Shown: positions 17,181 through 26,126, counted from the stretch's first letter. The stretch: DNA of 64,000 nucleotides from Rhizobium sp. BK418 (GCF_004341105.1 NZ_SLZK01000012.1:1-64000), one strand, 5' to 3'. Numbers and translations: made by a program. Notes: generated from the letters alone by a model not told the origin.

Positions 17181-18302
17181 ATGGAAAATATCGAAGAACT
17201 CCATAGCTTGAGCGAGAAGTTTGAGGCGGTCACGACGTTTCCTAACAGCGAGATTGAGCTTCGAAAGCTTGATGCTTTGATAAAGGCGGCAGAGGACATC
17301 GGCGTGTCCTTTTCGGGCTCTTGGCTCGGCTATCATTCCAACATTTACTATGCTGGATTCAAAGAGCCACGTCCCGGAGACCATTTTAGTCAGGAATGGG
17401 GCTTTAAGAGTCCTTTCGGCTCCAGGAGGTCGGATAGTTGGCAGGAGTACTCGCCGAAAGTTGTTTCCGATGCCGTCCGGGAAAAGGCGGGCTCTCCAGA
17501 TCTAACAAAGTTGCAGGATGCGGAAAGGGATGCCGCGCGAGGGTTCGACGAGCTTTCTGCGACATTGATATCTATTCTTCACCAGGAGAGAGACAACGAT
17601 CCTTCTGACAAGTTTATTGCGAAGTTGCTGGAAGATGCTGAACGTCTGCACTTGTTCTCTCCTGCCCAAGTCGCCAATAAATGGGCTCCTAAGGGGCAGA
17701 TAATGACTAGAGACACCACGGCTATCGGGCAGGGGACTATCGCTCCGCCGCACATGCTCGTGCGAGCTGAGGCTGTGTCGATTGAGCATACGTTCGACAC
17801 TTGCAAGGCAGCAGCAGCTATTGCCAAAAAGGCAGCATCGCATATCGAGAGGCGCGAACGCAGATCGCGCAGGGAGAGCAGAGTGGGTACGGACGTTTTC
17901 ATTGGTCATGGTCGTTCGCTGCTTTGGCGCGAGCTCAAGGATTTCGTCTCCGATCGCCTGCGACTTCCATGGAACGAGTTCAATCGGATTCCTGTCGCAG
18001 GAATGACGAACATCGGACGTCTCTCAGAAATGCTCGAAAGCGCGGCGATTGCATTGATCATCATGACGGCCGAGGACGAACTGGCTGATGGCGAGGTGCA
18101 GGCTAGGATGAACGTGATTCATGAGGTCGGCCTATTCCAGGGAAGACTCGGCTTTTCAAAGGCCATTGTGCTCGTTGAAGATGGATGCAAAATGTTTTCG
18201 AATATTGACGGATTAGGGCAAATTCGGTTTCCGAAAGGCAACATCAAAGCGGCATTCGAGGAAGTGCGTGCGGTGATGGAGCGCGAGGGTTTAGTTGACT
18301 AG
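17181..18302 (+). CDS. TIR-like (Cap12/PF10137-type) nucleotide-binding protein, candidate antiphage effector
   Basis: The 373-residue protein has a C-terminal TIR-like domain (about 238-370): TDVFIGHGRSLLWRELKDFV, then EMLESAAIALIIMTAEDE, then ARMNVIHEVGLFQGRLGF and AIVLVEDGCKMFSNIDGLGQIRF. This matches the predicted nucleotide-binding TIR family that includes CBASS effector Cap12 and Pycsar TIR effectors, which degrade NAD+ when activated. The N-terminal 230 residues are helical and not recognised; they may sense or regulate. The conserved Glu in NVIHEVG is in place. No cyclase gene is nearby. It overlaps the next gene by 8 bp. Confidence 0.72.
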   Translation: MENIEELHSLSEKFEAVTTFPNSEIELRKLDALIKAAEDIGVSFSGSWLGYHSNIYYAGFKEPRPGDHFSQEWGFKSPFGSRRSDSWQEYSPKVVSDAVREKAGSPDLTKLQDAERDAARGFDELSATLISILHQERDNDPSDKFIAKLLEDAERLHLFSPAQVANKWAPKGQIMTRDTTAIGQGTIAPPHMLVRAEAVSIEHTFDTCKAAAAIAKKAASHIERRERRSRRESRVGTDVFIGHGRSLLWRELKDFVSDRLRLPWNEFNRIPVAGMTNIGRLSEMLESAAIALIIMTAEDELADGEVQARMNVIHEVGLFQGRLGFSKAIVLVEDGCKMFSNIDGLGQIRFPKGNIKAAFEEVRAVMEREGLVD

Positions 18303-19059
18303 CCTTCCGTCACTCAATGATCCACCGTCGGCAAAAGTCAGAGACGTCGCTATGGCGTTCATCAGTACGATTCCCGTCGTAGCCGGGTTCGCACAGTTAA
18401 TTACCGCGCAGGTTTGGGAGGATCCCCGCAACGCTGCAATGAGGCAGTTTGCCGAGGCCCTGGCCGAACGCGTAATTGACCTCGAAAAGAAGGTTGATAT
18501 CGATGTCGAAGAAATATTCAGGCGTCCGGAAACTCAACCGTTGTTGCGACACGCGTTTGACGCCGCAAGCAAGTCTGTTGGCGAGAAGAAGCTTGAGGCA
18601 CTAAAAAATGCGACCGCGCAAGGGATCTTCGAGAGGGGCTACGCATTCGACTTATCTGTAATGGTGTTCTCCCTGCTGGATCGACTTACCGAGGGTCACC
18701 TCAAACTGATGCAGGCACTAATCGACAGGTTTAATCAACATCACCAGTCGGCTTGGCCAAGCAAGTCGTCTCTCTCAATGCATGATGTGCCGACTTTGCC
18801 GACAGACGTCGGGATGAGGCACCCACAACGTGTTGTCTTTGGGGATGGCGGCTTTATCGACGATTATCTGGTTCGAATCAACGTAATGATTATCGACGAC
18901 CTGCTAAACATGGGACTGATAGCAGAGGTTTTGGGCGCACCAACCGGCCCAGTTGGCATGTCTCCCGGCGGACCAACAAATATGCCTGCGACCATCCAGC
19001 TGACGGACAAAGGTCGCTTGGTGTTCGAGCACCTCTTTCCCACGGATGAGCTTGATTGA
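18295..19059 (+). CDS. Partner protein of the TIR gene, unknown family
   Basis: The TTG at 18295 has GAGGG upstream and overlaps the TIR gene, so the two are translationally coupled; an ATG at 18352 is the alternative. The 254-residue product has a helical core (FDAASKSVGEKKLEALKNATAQGIFERGYAFDLSVMVFSLLDRLTEGHLKLMQALID) and a C-terminal region ending in a winged-helix-like QLTDKGRLVFEHL. That last phrase is typical of proteins found in defence loci, but I cannot name the family. It may be a sensor, regulator or immunity factor for the TIR protein. Confidence 0.6.
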   Translation: MTSLPSLNDPPSAKVRDVAMAFISTIPVVAGFAQLITAQVWEDPRNAAMRQFAEALAERVIDLEKKVDIDVEEIFRRPETQPLLRHAFDAASKSVGEKKLEALKNATAQGIFERGYAFDLSVMVFSLLDRLTEGHLKLMQALIDRFNQHHQSAWPSKSSLSMHDVPTLPTDVGMRHPQRVVFGDGGFIDDYLVRINVMIIDDLLNMGLIAEVLGAPTGPVGMSPGGPTNMPATIQLTDKGRLVFEHLFPTDELD

Positions 19060-19075
19060 TCCGTTTGAGATCGAC

Positions 19076-19738
19076 TCAGTTTGAATTTGCGAGCGCTCTG
19101 CGCAGGTCAATGATTGCCGGTGCGTTCAGCAAGAACCAAGCGCTGCCCAAGACCTCTAAGAAGACTGCAGACATACCATCCCCGTTTATACGAAGGACAT
19201 GACCTACAGAGGTCAGCAATTGATGAATCCTTTCGAATCTCGAAACGTCGCCCTCATAATGAGCGCCTCCGCATTTGTTTGCGACATATCGGATCGAGCT
19301 TTCTCGATTGAGTTTGTTGCCTACGACTACGAGGCACGGCTGTTGCCAGAAATTTCTTATCTTCATGTCTATTAAGGTAAAGATTTCTGGAGACTCCGCC
19401 ATGTGCCTTTCGAATTGAGCTCGATGTGGGCTTTGCGAGCCAGGTTCTCTAAAGGTGTAGTGTGCTGGGACTTTTTGACCGCGGATATTGTAGTTACCGC
19501 AGGCAAAGAACAGTGCTTGATCAAGCGGCACCTTCTTTAAATCCGGCGCGGGCACCAGAAGTGATAAACGGTTCTCTCGAGCGTGTATAGGCAATGCATC
19601 AATCAAAAACCGTAATGCGAGACTAGCGTAGATTGCTTCCCCCGGCCCCACATTGGGGCGGGAAAGGAGCTCGTCCAGAAGGTCTAAATGAATTCGGACT
19701 GTTTCCGCTCGGCTTATCAGCACGTCAGTTTCGGTCAT
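19076..19738 (-). CDS. Hypothetical protein (220 aa), element cargo
   Basis: It lies convergently after the TIR operon. The product is soluble and helical at both ends (ETVRIHLDLLDELLSR; FERIHQLLTSVGHVLRIN), with a central CGNYNIRGQKVPAHYTFREPGSQS segment. I recognise no domain or catalytic motif. It could be a third component of the defence locus or independent cargo. Confidence 0.6.
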   Translation of the reverse strand: MTETDVLISRAETVRIHLDLLDELLSRPNVGPGEAIYASLALRFLIDALPIHARENRLSLLVPAPDLKKVPLDQALFFACGNYNIRGQKVPAHYTFREPGSQSPHRAQFERHMAESPEIFTLIDMKIRNFWQQPCLVVVGNKLNRESSIRYVANKCGGAHYEGDVSRFERIHQLLTSVGHVLRINGDGMSAVFLEVLGSAWFLLNAPAIIDLRRALANSN

Positions 19739-19819
19739 CTATTTGCTCGCAAGGAAGTTTGGATTCTGAAGTTATTTTCACAGATCTACATGGGCCGGTC
19801 CGTTAAACCAACAACCTGA

Positions 19820-19857
19820 CATTCAACAAAAAGTTGAATGAAATTCAGTCATTCAAC
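19820..19857. promoter_or_regulatory. Operator palindrome plus half-site, portal unit
   Basis: Perfect 8-bp arms CATTCAAC and GTTGAATG with a 5-bp A spacer lie at 19820-19840, followed by an extra half-site CATTCAAC at 19850-19857. They sit 60-97 bp upstream of the portal start codon and match the sites at 8938, 11421 and 13784. A promoter for the rightward head unit must lie here. Confidence 0.72.
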
Positions 19858-19916
19858 ATAGGATTGTCAATCGCTTCCTGACGGGCATAATAGGCGCTCT
19901 CTAGTGATCGAGCCCT

Positions 19917-21563
19917 ATGTCAGCAATTTTTGATTCCGAAAGCGCCGAACTCCTTGGTCTTAGCGTCAAAGCTATGGCCTCCGATGCCTACGACGGCGCG
20001 GGTGATGAACTGGCGATAGCAGGTGAAGCCTACGACGGTGCCTCCCGCTTCTCGAAAGAGCTCGCCTCCTACAGCCCTGCTGTCCGCTCGGCCGATGCCG
20101 ACATGCTTCCGGCGAAGCAGATGGCTGATGCCCGCACGCGTGACACCACCCGCAATGACGCCTATGTCGCTGGCGGTGCCACCCTGCGCAAGGACAATAT
20201 CGTCGGCTCATATTTTATGCCGAATGTGAAGCCTGTTTCGACCGTCCTTTTCGGCAAGGAGGACTCGAAATGGGAAGACGAGTTTCAGGAGGAGGTCGAG
20301 GAGAAGTTCGGTCTGTGGGCCGAGTCGCTCGACAACTGGCCGGACGCTGCGCGCCAGAACACTTTGACCGGCTTGGTCCGAATGTTCGTCGACACCCATA
20401 CCGTTTACGGAGAAGGGCTCGCTTCAGTTGAATGGTTGCGCGATCAGCCGCGCATGTTCAGCACCGCGATCCAGATGATCGACACCGATCGCCTGTCGAC
20501 GCCTCCTGAGTTCATGGGCGACCCTATGGTTCGCGGTGGCATCCGTCGGAATCAGTATGGTGCGCCTCAGACCTACTACATCCGCAAGGCACATCCGAGT
20601 GACTGGATGTCTCCCGACTCCTACACTTGGAAGCCGGTCGATATCCGCAAGCCGTGGGGTCGCCTGCAGATGATCCACATCTTCGAGCAGCTTCGGCCGG
20701 ACCAGAGCCGCGGAATTTCCGCCATGGTCGCCGCGCTCTCGGAAATGAAGATGACGAAGAATTTTCGTCAGATGGTTTTGCAGCAGGCGGTCATGTATGC
20801 CAGCTATGCCGCGACGATCGAGTCCGAGTTGCCGACCGAAGCCATCTTTGCGCAGCTCGGTGGCACCGACATGACGCCTGAAACCATTCAGGCCGCGCTC
20901 AACGGTTACATGGGTGGTCATTACGCCACGCTCGAGCAGTTCATGGCCGGTGCCAAGAACCTGCACGTCAACGGTCTGAAGATCCCGCATCTGCCGCCCG
21001 GCACGAAGTTCAAGATGCAGGCACCGGGGCAGGGCGGTCCACTTGGCAGTGAGTTCGAGCAATCGCTCCTTCGCCATATCGCTGCTGCGCTCGGTGTCTC
21101 CTATGAGCAGTTGTCGAAGGACTACAGCAAGACGAACTACTCGTCGGCCCGTGCTGCGATGACCGAGACCTACAAGGCCATGCTGTCGATCAAGCGCATG
21201 GTCGCCGATCGCTTCGCGTCGAGCATTTACACACTTTGGCTTGAAGAAGCCCTCAACAAGGGTGAGATCACGTCCATTCGGCGCAACATGCCGAGCTTCT
21301 ACGAGAAGCAGTTCAAGGATGCCTACACCGCCTGCGATTGGGTTGGTGCGAGCCGCGGTCAGGTGGACGAGCTGAAGGAAACGCAGGCCGCGATCCTGCG
21401 CATCAACAACGGTCTGTCCGATCTCGAAACCGAGAACGCCCGCCTTGGTGCTGATTGGCGCAAGCGCATGCGTCAGATGAAGCGCGAGATGGAGTGGAAG
21501 GACTTCTACAAGATCCTTCAGAACCCGACCGACTCCACCAATCAGCAGAAGAAGGCCGCCTGA
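19917..21563 (+). CDS. Phage portal protein (lambda gpB-like)
   Basis: The product is a 548-residue portal of the lambda family, the dodecameric ring at one head vertex through which DNA is packaged and ejected. Diagnostic features are TRDTTRNDAYVAGGATLRKDN near the N-terminus, the DTDRLSTP block, RPDQSRGISAMVAALSEMK, and the C-terminal LSKDYSKTNYSSARAAMTE, which is strongly conserved in this family. Length is normal. No good ribosome site precedes the ATG at 19917. A terminase would normally be upstream, but cargo genes and an operator are found instead. Confidence 0.92.
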   Translation: MSAIFDSESAELLGLSVKAMASDAYDGAGDELAIAGEAYDGASRFSKELASYSPAVRSADADMLPAKQMADARTRDTTRNDAYVAGGATLRKDNIVGSYFMPNVKPVSTVLFGKEDSKWEDEFQEEVEEKFGLWAESLDNWPDAARQNTLTGLVRMFVDTHTVYGEGLASVEWLRDQPRMFSTAIQMIDTDRLSTPPEFMGDPMVRGGIRRNQYGAPQTYYIRKAHPSDWMSPDSYTWKPVDIRKPWGRLQMIHIFEQLRPDQSRGISAMVAALSEMKMTKNFRQMVLQQAVMYASYAATIESELPTEAIFAQLGGTDMTPETIQAALNGYMGGHYATLEQFMAGAKNLHVNGLKIPHLPPGTKFKMQAPGQGGPLGSEFEQSLLRHIAAALGVSYEQLSKDYSKTNYSSARAAMTETYKAMLSIKRMVADRFASSIYTLWLEEALNKGEITSIRRNMPSFYEKQFKDAYTACDWVGASRGQVDELKETQAAILRINNGLSDLETENARLGADWRKRMRQMKREMEWKDFYKILQNPTDSTNQQKKAA

Positions 21564-22810
21564 TGACGGATACGAACGCTTTGCTCGCGACCTTCCATGA
21601 CACGCCGGCCATGGTGAACGCCGGCATGCAAGCCATGTTCAAGGCCTTTCTCCAAACGGCGCAAGTCACCCTTGCCCGGATCGAGGCGCCGGCATGCAAG
21701 ATCGCGATGCAGGATGATTTTTGGCCGGCGCCGGACAGCTGGTTGGCAGCCTATCGGCCTTATGTCGTGAAAGGCGGGATTCTGATGATTCCCGTCAAAG
21801 GCGTGCTCCTGTTCGGTGTCGGCTACGCGATTGGCGACTACGCTACTGGCTATGTCTATATCGCGAAGGCGCTTGAGCGCGGCCTAGCGGATCCCAACGT
21901 CAAAGGCATCGCCCTCATTGTCGACTCTCCTGGTGGCCACGTCGCTGGGAACTTCGATCTGGCTGACAAGATCTTTGCTGCTCGAAGCCAGAAACCCATT
22001 CACGCCTTTGCCGCGGAGAACGCTTATTCGGCCGCCTATTCCATCGCATCAGCGTGCAAGACGGTAACAGTCGCCAGGACGGGTGGTGTCGGGTCGATCG
22101 GCGTCGTGACTGTTCATTTGGACGTCAGTGCTGCCATCGGTGATGCTGGCCTGAAGGTCACTTTCATCCACTATGGCAGGCACAAAGTCGACGGCAATGC
22201 CTATGAGGCGCTGCCGGCCGATGTCAGAGACCGGATCCAGGCTCGCATCGATGGGCTCGGTGAACTGTTCGTGTCCACGGTGGCGCGGAATAGGGCGATC
22301 GATGCTCAAGCGGTTCGGGACACTGAAGCGCTTACATATTCGGCCGACGAGGCAATCACGCTTAACTTGGCCGACAAGGTAGGCGCGTTCGACGACGCCT
22401 TGGCAGACTTTGCCTCGTATCTCACCACATCAGAGGAAGAGACCATGATCGCGAGAACCTTCGCGGCGCCGAGCGTGTCTGCGCCAAGAGAAGAACCATT
22501 ATCGAAAGCCGAGCGAGCTTTGCGGGCCGCCGGCTATCCGCCTCGAGGTCCTGCATCGGAACGCGCATCCTCTATGTTCGAAGGTGGCCGACTTCGAGAC
22601 GGATCACCAGGCGCGACGTCTTCTGCCGAGAGACAACATAACCAACCGATGTCGAAGGCAGAACGCGCGCTCCTGGCTGCGGGATATCCACCTCGGGCGT
22701 CAGTTGGGGGGAAGTCAGCTTCTTCGGTTCTCACCACATCAACGCCGGCTCAATCGATGTCGAAGGTCGAGCGCGCTCTTCAAGAGTTCAATCCCCCCAC
22801 ATCTAATTGA
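21563..22810 (+). CDS. S49-type head maturation protease with repeated C-terminal scaffold-like tail
   Basis: The 415-residue product overlaps the portal stop by one base. Residues about 70-300 form an S49/SppA-like serine protease (lambda gpC type): IVDSPGGHVAGN, the nucleophile Ser in ENAYSAAYSIASA, GSIGVV, and a likely catalytic Lys in GRHKVDGNAY. In lambda the C-terminal part supplies the scaffold. Here it consists of three copies of a motif close to MSKAERALLAAGYPPR (around residues 314, 371 and 402) joined by Ser/Ala linkers, which is unusual. No capsid gene follows. Confidence 0.85.
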   Translation: MTDTNALLATFHDTPAMVNAGMQAMFKAFLQTAQVTLARIEAPACKIAMQDDFWPAPDSWLAAYRPYVVKGGILMIPVKGVLLFGVGYAIGDYATGYVYIAKALERGLADPNVKGIALIVDSPGGHVAGNFDLADKIFAARSQKPIHAFAAENAYSAAYSIASACKTVTVARTGGVGSIGVVTVHLDVSAAIGDAGLKVTFIHYGRHKVDGNAYEALPADVRDRIQARIDGLGELFVSTVARNRAIDAQAVRDTEALTYSADEAITLNLADKVGAFDDALADFASYLTTSEEETMIARTFAAPSVSAPREEPLSKAERALRAAGYPPRGPASERASSMFEGGRLRDGSPGATSSAERQHNQPMSKAERALLAAGYPPRASVGGKSASSVLTTSTPAQSMSKVERALQEFNPPTSN

Positions 22811-22821
22811 AAGTCCGTTTC

Positions 22822-24132
22822 ATGGCGCCAGTAAGTATCAGTCGCATTGGAATCGGAATCGACGTTCGCCGCACCTATAAGAAGGGCGGTGGGGTGGTCG
22901 TCCCGACCAATTTTCAGGTAGTGACCACATACAATGGCCTTGCCAGTGTCAAATATCCGGGCACGACAGGCGGCAGAACCGATGTGCAGCTTCAAATGCG
23001 GTCGGGTCACTATCTTGGCGCCGCCGGTGTCAAACGTTGGAAGATCGGGCAAGGAGCGTACGTCGCGCCGCAGAACAACAATAACGGTGATCAAGCGGTC
23101 GGAAATAGCTTCAACTATGAGGCTGCACTTGAGCGGGTCACTGGCGGCGCGCTGAATTCTCACGCGCAGTTTTCCGGCGTCAACACCGTGACTGTGGCAG
23201 ACAATGCTGCCCTCGTCCTCAGCGACGAATTCGCACTCGATGTCGTGGGCGATGATGAGATCTTCTCTCGCCAAGGCATCATCGTCGGAGCTGCAACGCA
23301 GAATTTCCCACAGAGCGTCCGGTCTGGTCAGGATGGCACACGCGTGCTTTCGCCCGCAACCGCAAGCCAGATAGGCGGCACTGGTGCGCTCACCACACCC
23401 GGCGGCGGTACGACGACCAGCGTCGCAGCATGGCCGCTCGTTCTCGGCGTTCCAGACAAGCCCCAGATGGCGGTTCTCGTAATCGGCCACAGCATTGCAG
23501 AAGGCCAGGGCGAGACCAGCGTTCCGAACGGCACGTCAAATTCTGGTCCCTATCGCCGTGCGTTCTGGAATGTTGATGGTCACCATATTCCCTTCGACTT
23601 CCACGCTGTTTCAGGCCGAAGCTTCGCTGGCTACACCCCGACCACGTCTCCAAACACCAGAAGCAGATGGCCGTATTGCACCCACGCCATCATCGACCTA
23701 GCCCGCAACTCAATGGGCTTAGGCATCGCCGGGCTGAAGGCCGCGACGGTGGACCTGATCAACGAGTTGAGGGCAACGATTGGCCCTTACGGCAAGCGAT
23801 TACATATTTCGGTAACGTGCCCTATTCCTTCCACGGCTTCGAGCAACTGGATCGACGCTGCAAGTCAAAATCCAAACGCCGGCTTTGAAAATGGCGGCAC
23901 GCGCGACCAATATGTCGCTTGGATTAAAGGCTTTTGCGACGGTCTTATCGACGACTACATCGATTATTCGTCAGTGGTCGAAGATCCTGCCGACCATACG
24001 AAATTTCTCACTAATGGAACTGCCAACTGGCCGACGACGGACGGGACGCATCCGACTTCGAATCTCTATGGCCCAATGAGCGGGGTCGTAGCCGACTGGG
24101 TGCGGCGGCAGGTGCCAATCCCTGCGTTCTGA
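22822..24132 (+). CDS. SGNH-hydrolase-like protein (phage-associated)
   Basis: The product is about 436 residues. The C-terminal half (about 215-430) has an SGNH/GDSL esterase layout: VLVIGHSIAEGQ (nucleophile Ser in block I), an Asn/Gly-rich middle, and TDGTHPTSNLYG with the D-x-x-H pair of block V. The N-terminal half is Gly/Asn-rich and could be a structural or receptor-binding region. Such enzymes often deacetylate surface polysaccharide. A TTG at 22807 overlaps the protease stop codon; the ATG at 22822 is the alternative and is used here. It sits where lambda-like phages place head decoration and capsid genes. Confidence 0.65.
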   Translation: MAPVSISRIGIGIDVRRTYKKGGGVVVPTNFQVVTTYNGLASVKYPGTTGGRTDVQLQMRSGHYLGAAGVKRWKIGQGAYVAPQNNNNGDQAVGNSFNYEAALERVTGGALNSHAQFSGVNTVTVADNAALVLSDEFALDVVGDDEIFSRQGIIVGAATQNFPQSVRSGQDGTRVLSPATASQIGGTGALTTPGGGTTTSVAAWPLVLGVPDKPQMAVLVIGHSIAEGQGETSVPNGTSNSGPYRRAFWNVDGHHIPFDFHAVSGRSFAGYTPTTSPNTRSRWPYCTHAIIDLARNSMGLGIAGLKAATVDLINELRATIGPYGKRLHISVTCPIPSTASSNWIDAASQNPNAGFENGGTRDQYVAWIKGFCDGLIDDYIDYSSVVEDPADHTKFLTNGTANWPTTDGTHPTSNLYGPMSGVVADWVRRQVPIPAF

Positions 24133-24136
24133 TAGT

Positions 24137-24463
24137 CTATGCAATGGGTCGTTTGGTGCCGAAGAGCTTGCCGAAAACAGTCATCGCTGCATGCAGGAAG
24201 GAAGCCGCGATAGTTGGCTTTTTGACCAGCGGGGGCAACCCCATCTTGAGGCGCGATTTCGGCGTCAGGAGGACGGTGTCTCGCATCGTCCAGCCATCGC
24301 CAAGGCGCACTTCAACCAAGCCAAGCTCGGACGCCTGCCAGACGATAGGGTCTTCAGATAGGCCGATACTGACGATTTCGCCCTCGTTGTCGGTAAGGAC
24401 GCGCAGCAGCTCGTCGGTGTCTTTGAATGGATGTGGAATAAACTCTTCTGCGCCCGCGCCCAT
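24137..24463 (-). CDS. Hypothetical protein
   Basis: This leftward gene of about 108 residues converges on the SGNH gene with a 4-bp gap. The sequence (GEIVSIGLSEDPIVWQASELGLVEVRLGDGW) looks coding, with a hydrophobic C-terminal stretch (AASFLHAAMTVFGKLFG). No domain is recognised. The start is uncertain: the frame opens at a TTG at 24517. Confidence 0.5.
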   Translation of the reverse strand: MGAGAEEFIPHPFKDTDELLRVLTDNEGEIVSIGLSEDPIVWQASELGLVEVRLGDGWTMRDTVLLTPKSRLKMGLPPLVKKPTIAASFLHAAMTVFGKLFGTKRPIA

Positions 24464-24596
24464 CGGCCTGCCCCCAAGCGTGTACCTTAACCCATGGGAA
24501 CGGATAGCAGGTTGCAATATTCGCGTAAATCTAGCCGCGCCTCGGTTGCAGGAAAAATGTCGTTCGTTCCTAACCCCACCGCCCCATCATCAAAGG

Positions 24597-24770
24597 ATGG
24601 GCACCGGAACTCAGCAGCCCATCCTGGGCGTCTTGAACGATTACGCCGCTTTGCAGCCCGAAGAAGGCGAGGATTGGGAAAGCTGGTTATCACGCCACCT
24701 TCGAAACCTCGCCCGTGAGCGCATCCGCGCCGCCCTCGCCACCGCAACCTCCGGAGGCCGAGGTCAGTGA
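24597..24770 (+). CDS. Small hypothetical protein (57 aa)
   Basis: This short rightward frame has natural codon use. Its product is acidic and then basic (EEGEDWESWLSRHLRNLARERIRAALATA), probably helical. The AAAGG before the ATG is too close to be a good ribosome site, so the start is uncertain. It converges with the 100-residue gene on the other strand, overlapping by 7 bp. Confidence 0.4.
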   Translation: MGTGTQQPILGVLNDYAALQPEEGEDWESWLSRHLRNLARERIRAALATATSGGRGQ

Positions 24771-25066
24771 ACGCGAGGTCTACTAATCGGGGTTGTACCT
24801 CCCACCGATTCTCGATGCACGCCGCGGAAATGTATAACGTTCGGCTGCATCCCCGGTCTGTCGAAGTTCCGGTACAGAGCGTCAGCAAGTTGAGCCGGCT
24901 GTCGCAAGCCTTCGCGGAAGAGCCTGATTATGAGCTTGGCCGCAATATTGAGTTCAACCTCCGGGTTCCCCGATATGGTGCCTGTATAGCCGCAGGCAAC
25001 AAGAACCTCGTTAAGCATCTTCAGGTCTTTTTCTTTGAGATTGGTCGTGTCGATCTTGGAAGACAT
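24764..25066 (-). CDS. Hypothetical protein (100 aa)
   Basis: A strong AAGGAGGACGAC ribosome site precedes the ATG at 25066. The product has helical character (LKMLNEVLVACGYTG; AAKLIIRLFREGLRQPAQLADALYRNF) and resembles small conserved rhizobial proteins with no known role. It is probably a genuine gene of the element's right-hand accessory part. Confidence 0.6.
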   Translation of the reverse strand: MSSKIDTTNLKEKDLKMLNEVLVACGYTGTISGNPEVELNIAAKLIIRLFREGLRQPAQLADALYRNFDRPGMQPNVIHFRGVHRESVGGTTPISRPRVH

Positions 25067-25175
25067 GTCGTCCTCCTTTGGTCAGGGCGAAGCGCAAGGC
25101 CTCAATCGGCAGCGCCCGTTCCATGGCTACCGAGAACGTCAGCGTGCGCTCAATCGTGGAGCATGGCAAGTGAAT

Positions 25176-25331
25176 TCATGGAGGATAAATCTCGTCTCTC
25201 TCGCCTATCTCGAAAATGGCGCGGGCCACACCTCCAACAGCTATAATGCGTGCCCCACCGCCGCCAGCGTCATGCGGCAGCACAGATATGCCGGCATCAC
25301 GGCAAGCAGAAACGAACGCCTTTCGCGCCAT
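25176..25331 (-). CDS. Possible small protein (51 aa)
   Basis: The C-terminal part of a longer leftward open frame reads plausibly (ARKAFVSACRDAGISVLPHDAGGGG) and could start at the ATG at 25331, but the ribosome site is weak and the upstream part of the frame looks random. Treat it as doubtful. The region around it (25067-25654) has no better gene. Confidence 0.25.
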   Translation of the reverse strand: MARKAFVSACRDAGISVLPHDAGGGGARIIAVGGVARAIFEIGERDEIYPP

Positions 25332-25654
25332 GTCAGCGCCTGCCTGCGTTCCCAGTGCTTCTTTGCAGGCCGTGCCCTCCGCGCATCGGGCCCTATATCT
25401 TTGATACCGGAGCAGACCACCGCACACCGGATGCGCGACGCATGAGGTGTAGCAATGTATGAAGATGGCATGATAATAGTCTGGGATCAGGTCTCGCGAG
25501 GAGTGGCTATCGTCTTTCGAGGTAAGTCTCACTTTATGGAAGGGCCTTTCCCGGATAGAAAGACCGGGATACATGCTGCAGAACTGTACTGTACCCGATT
25601 GGGGTGGCTCGACAAAAAGGCCAAATAAGTTCCAGTAACTTCCCCTCATCATCA

Positions 25655-26029
25655 TTATTTGAGCGAGAAGGAATACGCGCACGGTCTGTTTGCTTGCCAA
25701 GCGGGACGAGTTTGAGAAAAAGAGAGAACATAAACTTCGCCGATCGAAGCTTCGTCCGAGAATTCGATCGGAGCGTTCTCTGGGCTGGGCTGGACGTCTC
25801 TAAGTGCTCCCTTCTGAAGCGTATAGTGGCAGGATGGATCGATTATTACGGAAAATAGCACTGTTCTCGATGTGCTTGTGGTGATTTTGTAGGAACGGCT
25901 AGTCCCCAACGCCCGCCCGGCCACATCGATGTGGTTTTCGAGTTGAAAGGTTTCGAGTGGTTCGGCAAGCGCGCTGATCGGCTGGCCGGCGAGTATCGCG
26001 ACCAACAGTATTCGAATGGATTTCGACAT
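25655..26029 (-). CDS. Small secreted hypothetical protein
   Basis: The 124-residue product has a signal peptide (SIRILLVAILAGQPISALAEP) and a mature part with two cysteines (PSCHY, RPCAY) that could form a disulfide. GGGGGAC precedes the start. The fold is probably beta-rich. No family is recognised. It is in a run of small leftward genes in the accessory right end. Confidence 0.6.
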   Translation of the reverse strand: MSKSIRILLVAILAGQPISALAEPLETFQLENHIDVAGRALGTSRSYKITTSTSRTVLFSVIIDPSCHYTLQKGALRDVQPSPENAPIEFSDEASIGEVYVLSFSQTRPAWQANRPCAYSFSLK

Positions 26030-26126
26030 GATGTCCCCCGAAAAGACACCCTGCGCACATGTTCAAAATTATAGCGAGGGAAATCTCCAGGTCCGTCGCC
26101 ATATCATCTGAATGGCGCTAGGCGGC

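Noticed and set aside
25176..25700. A 174-codon leftward open frame
   Set aside because: Only the last 51 codons look like protein. The rest has no natural composition, so only a short doubtful gene is listed.
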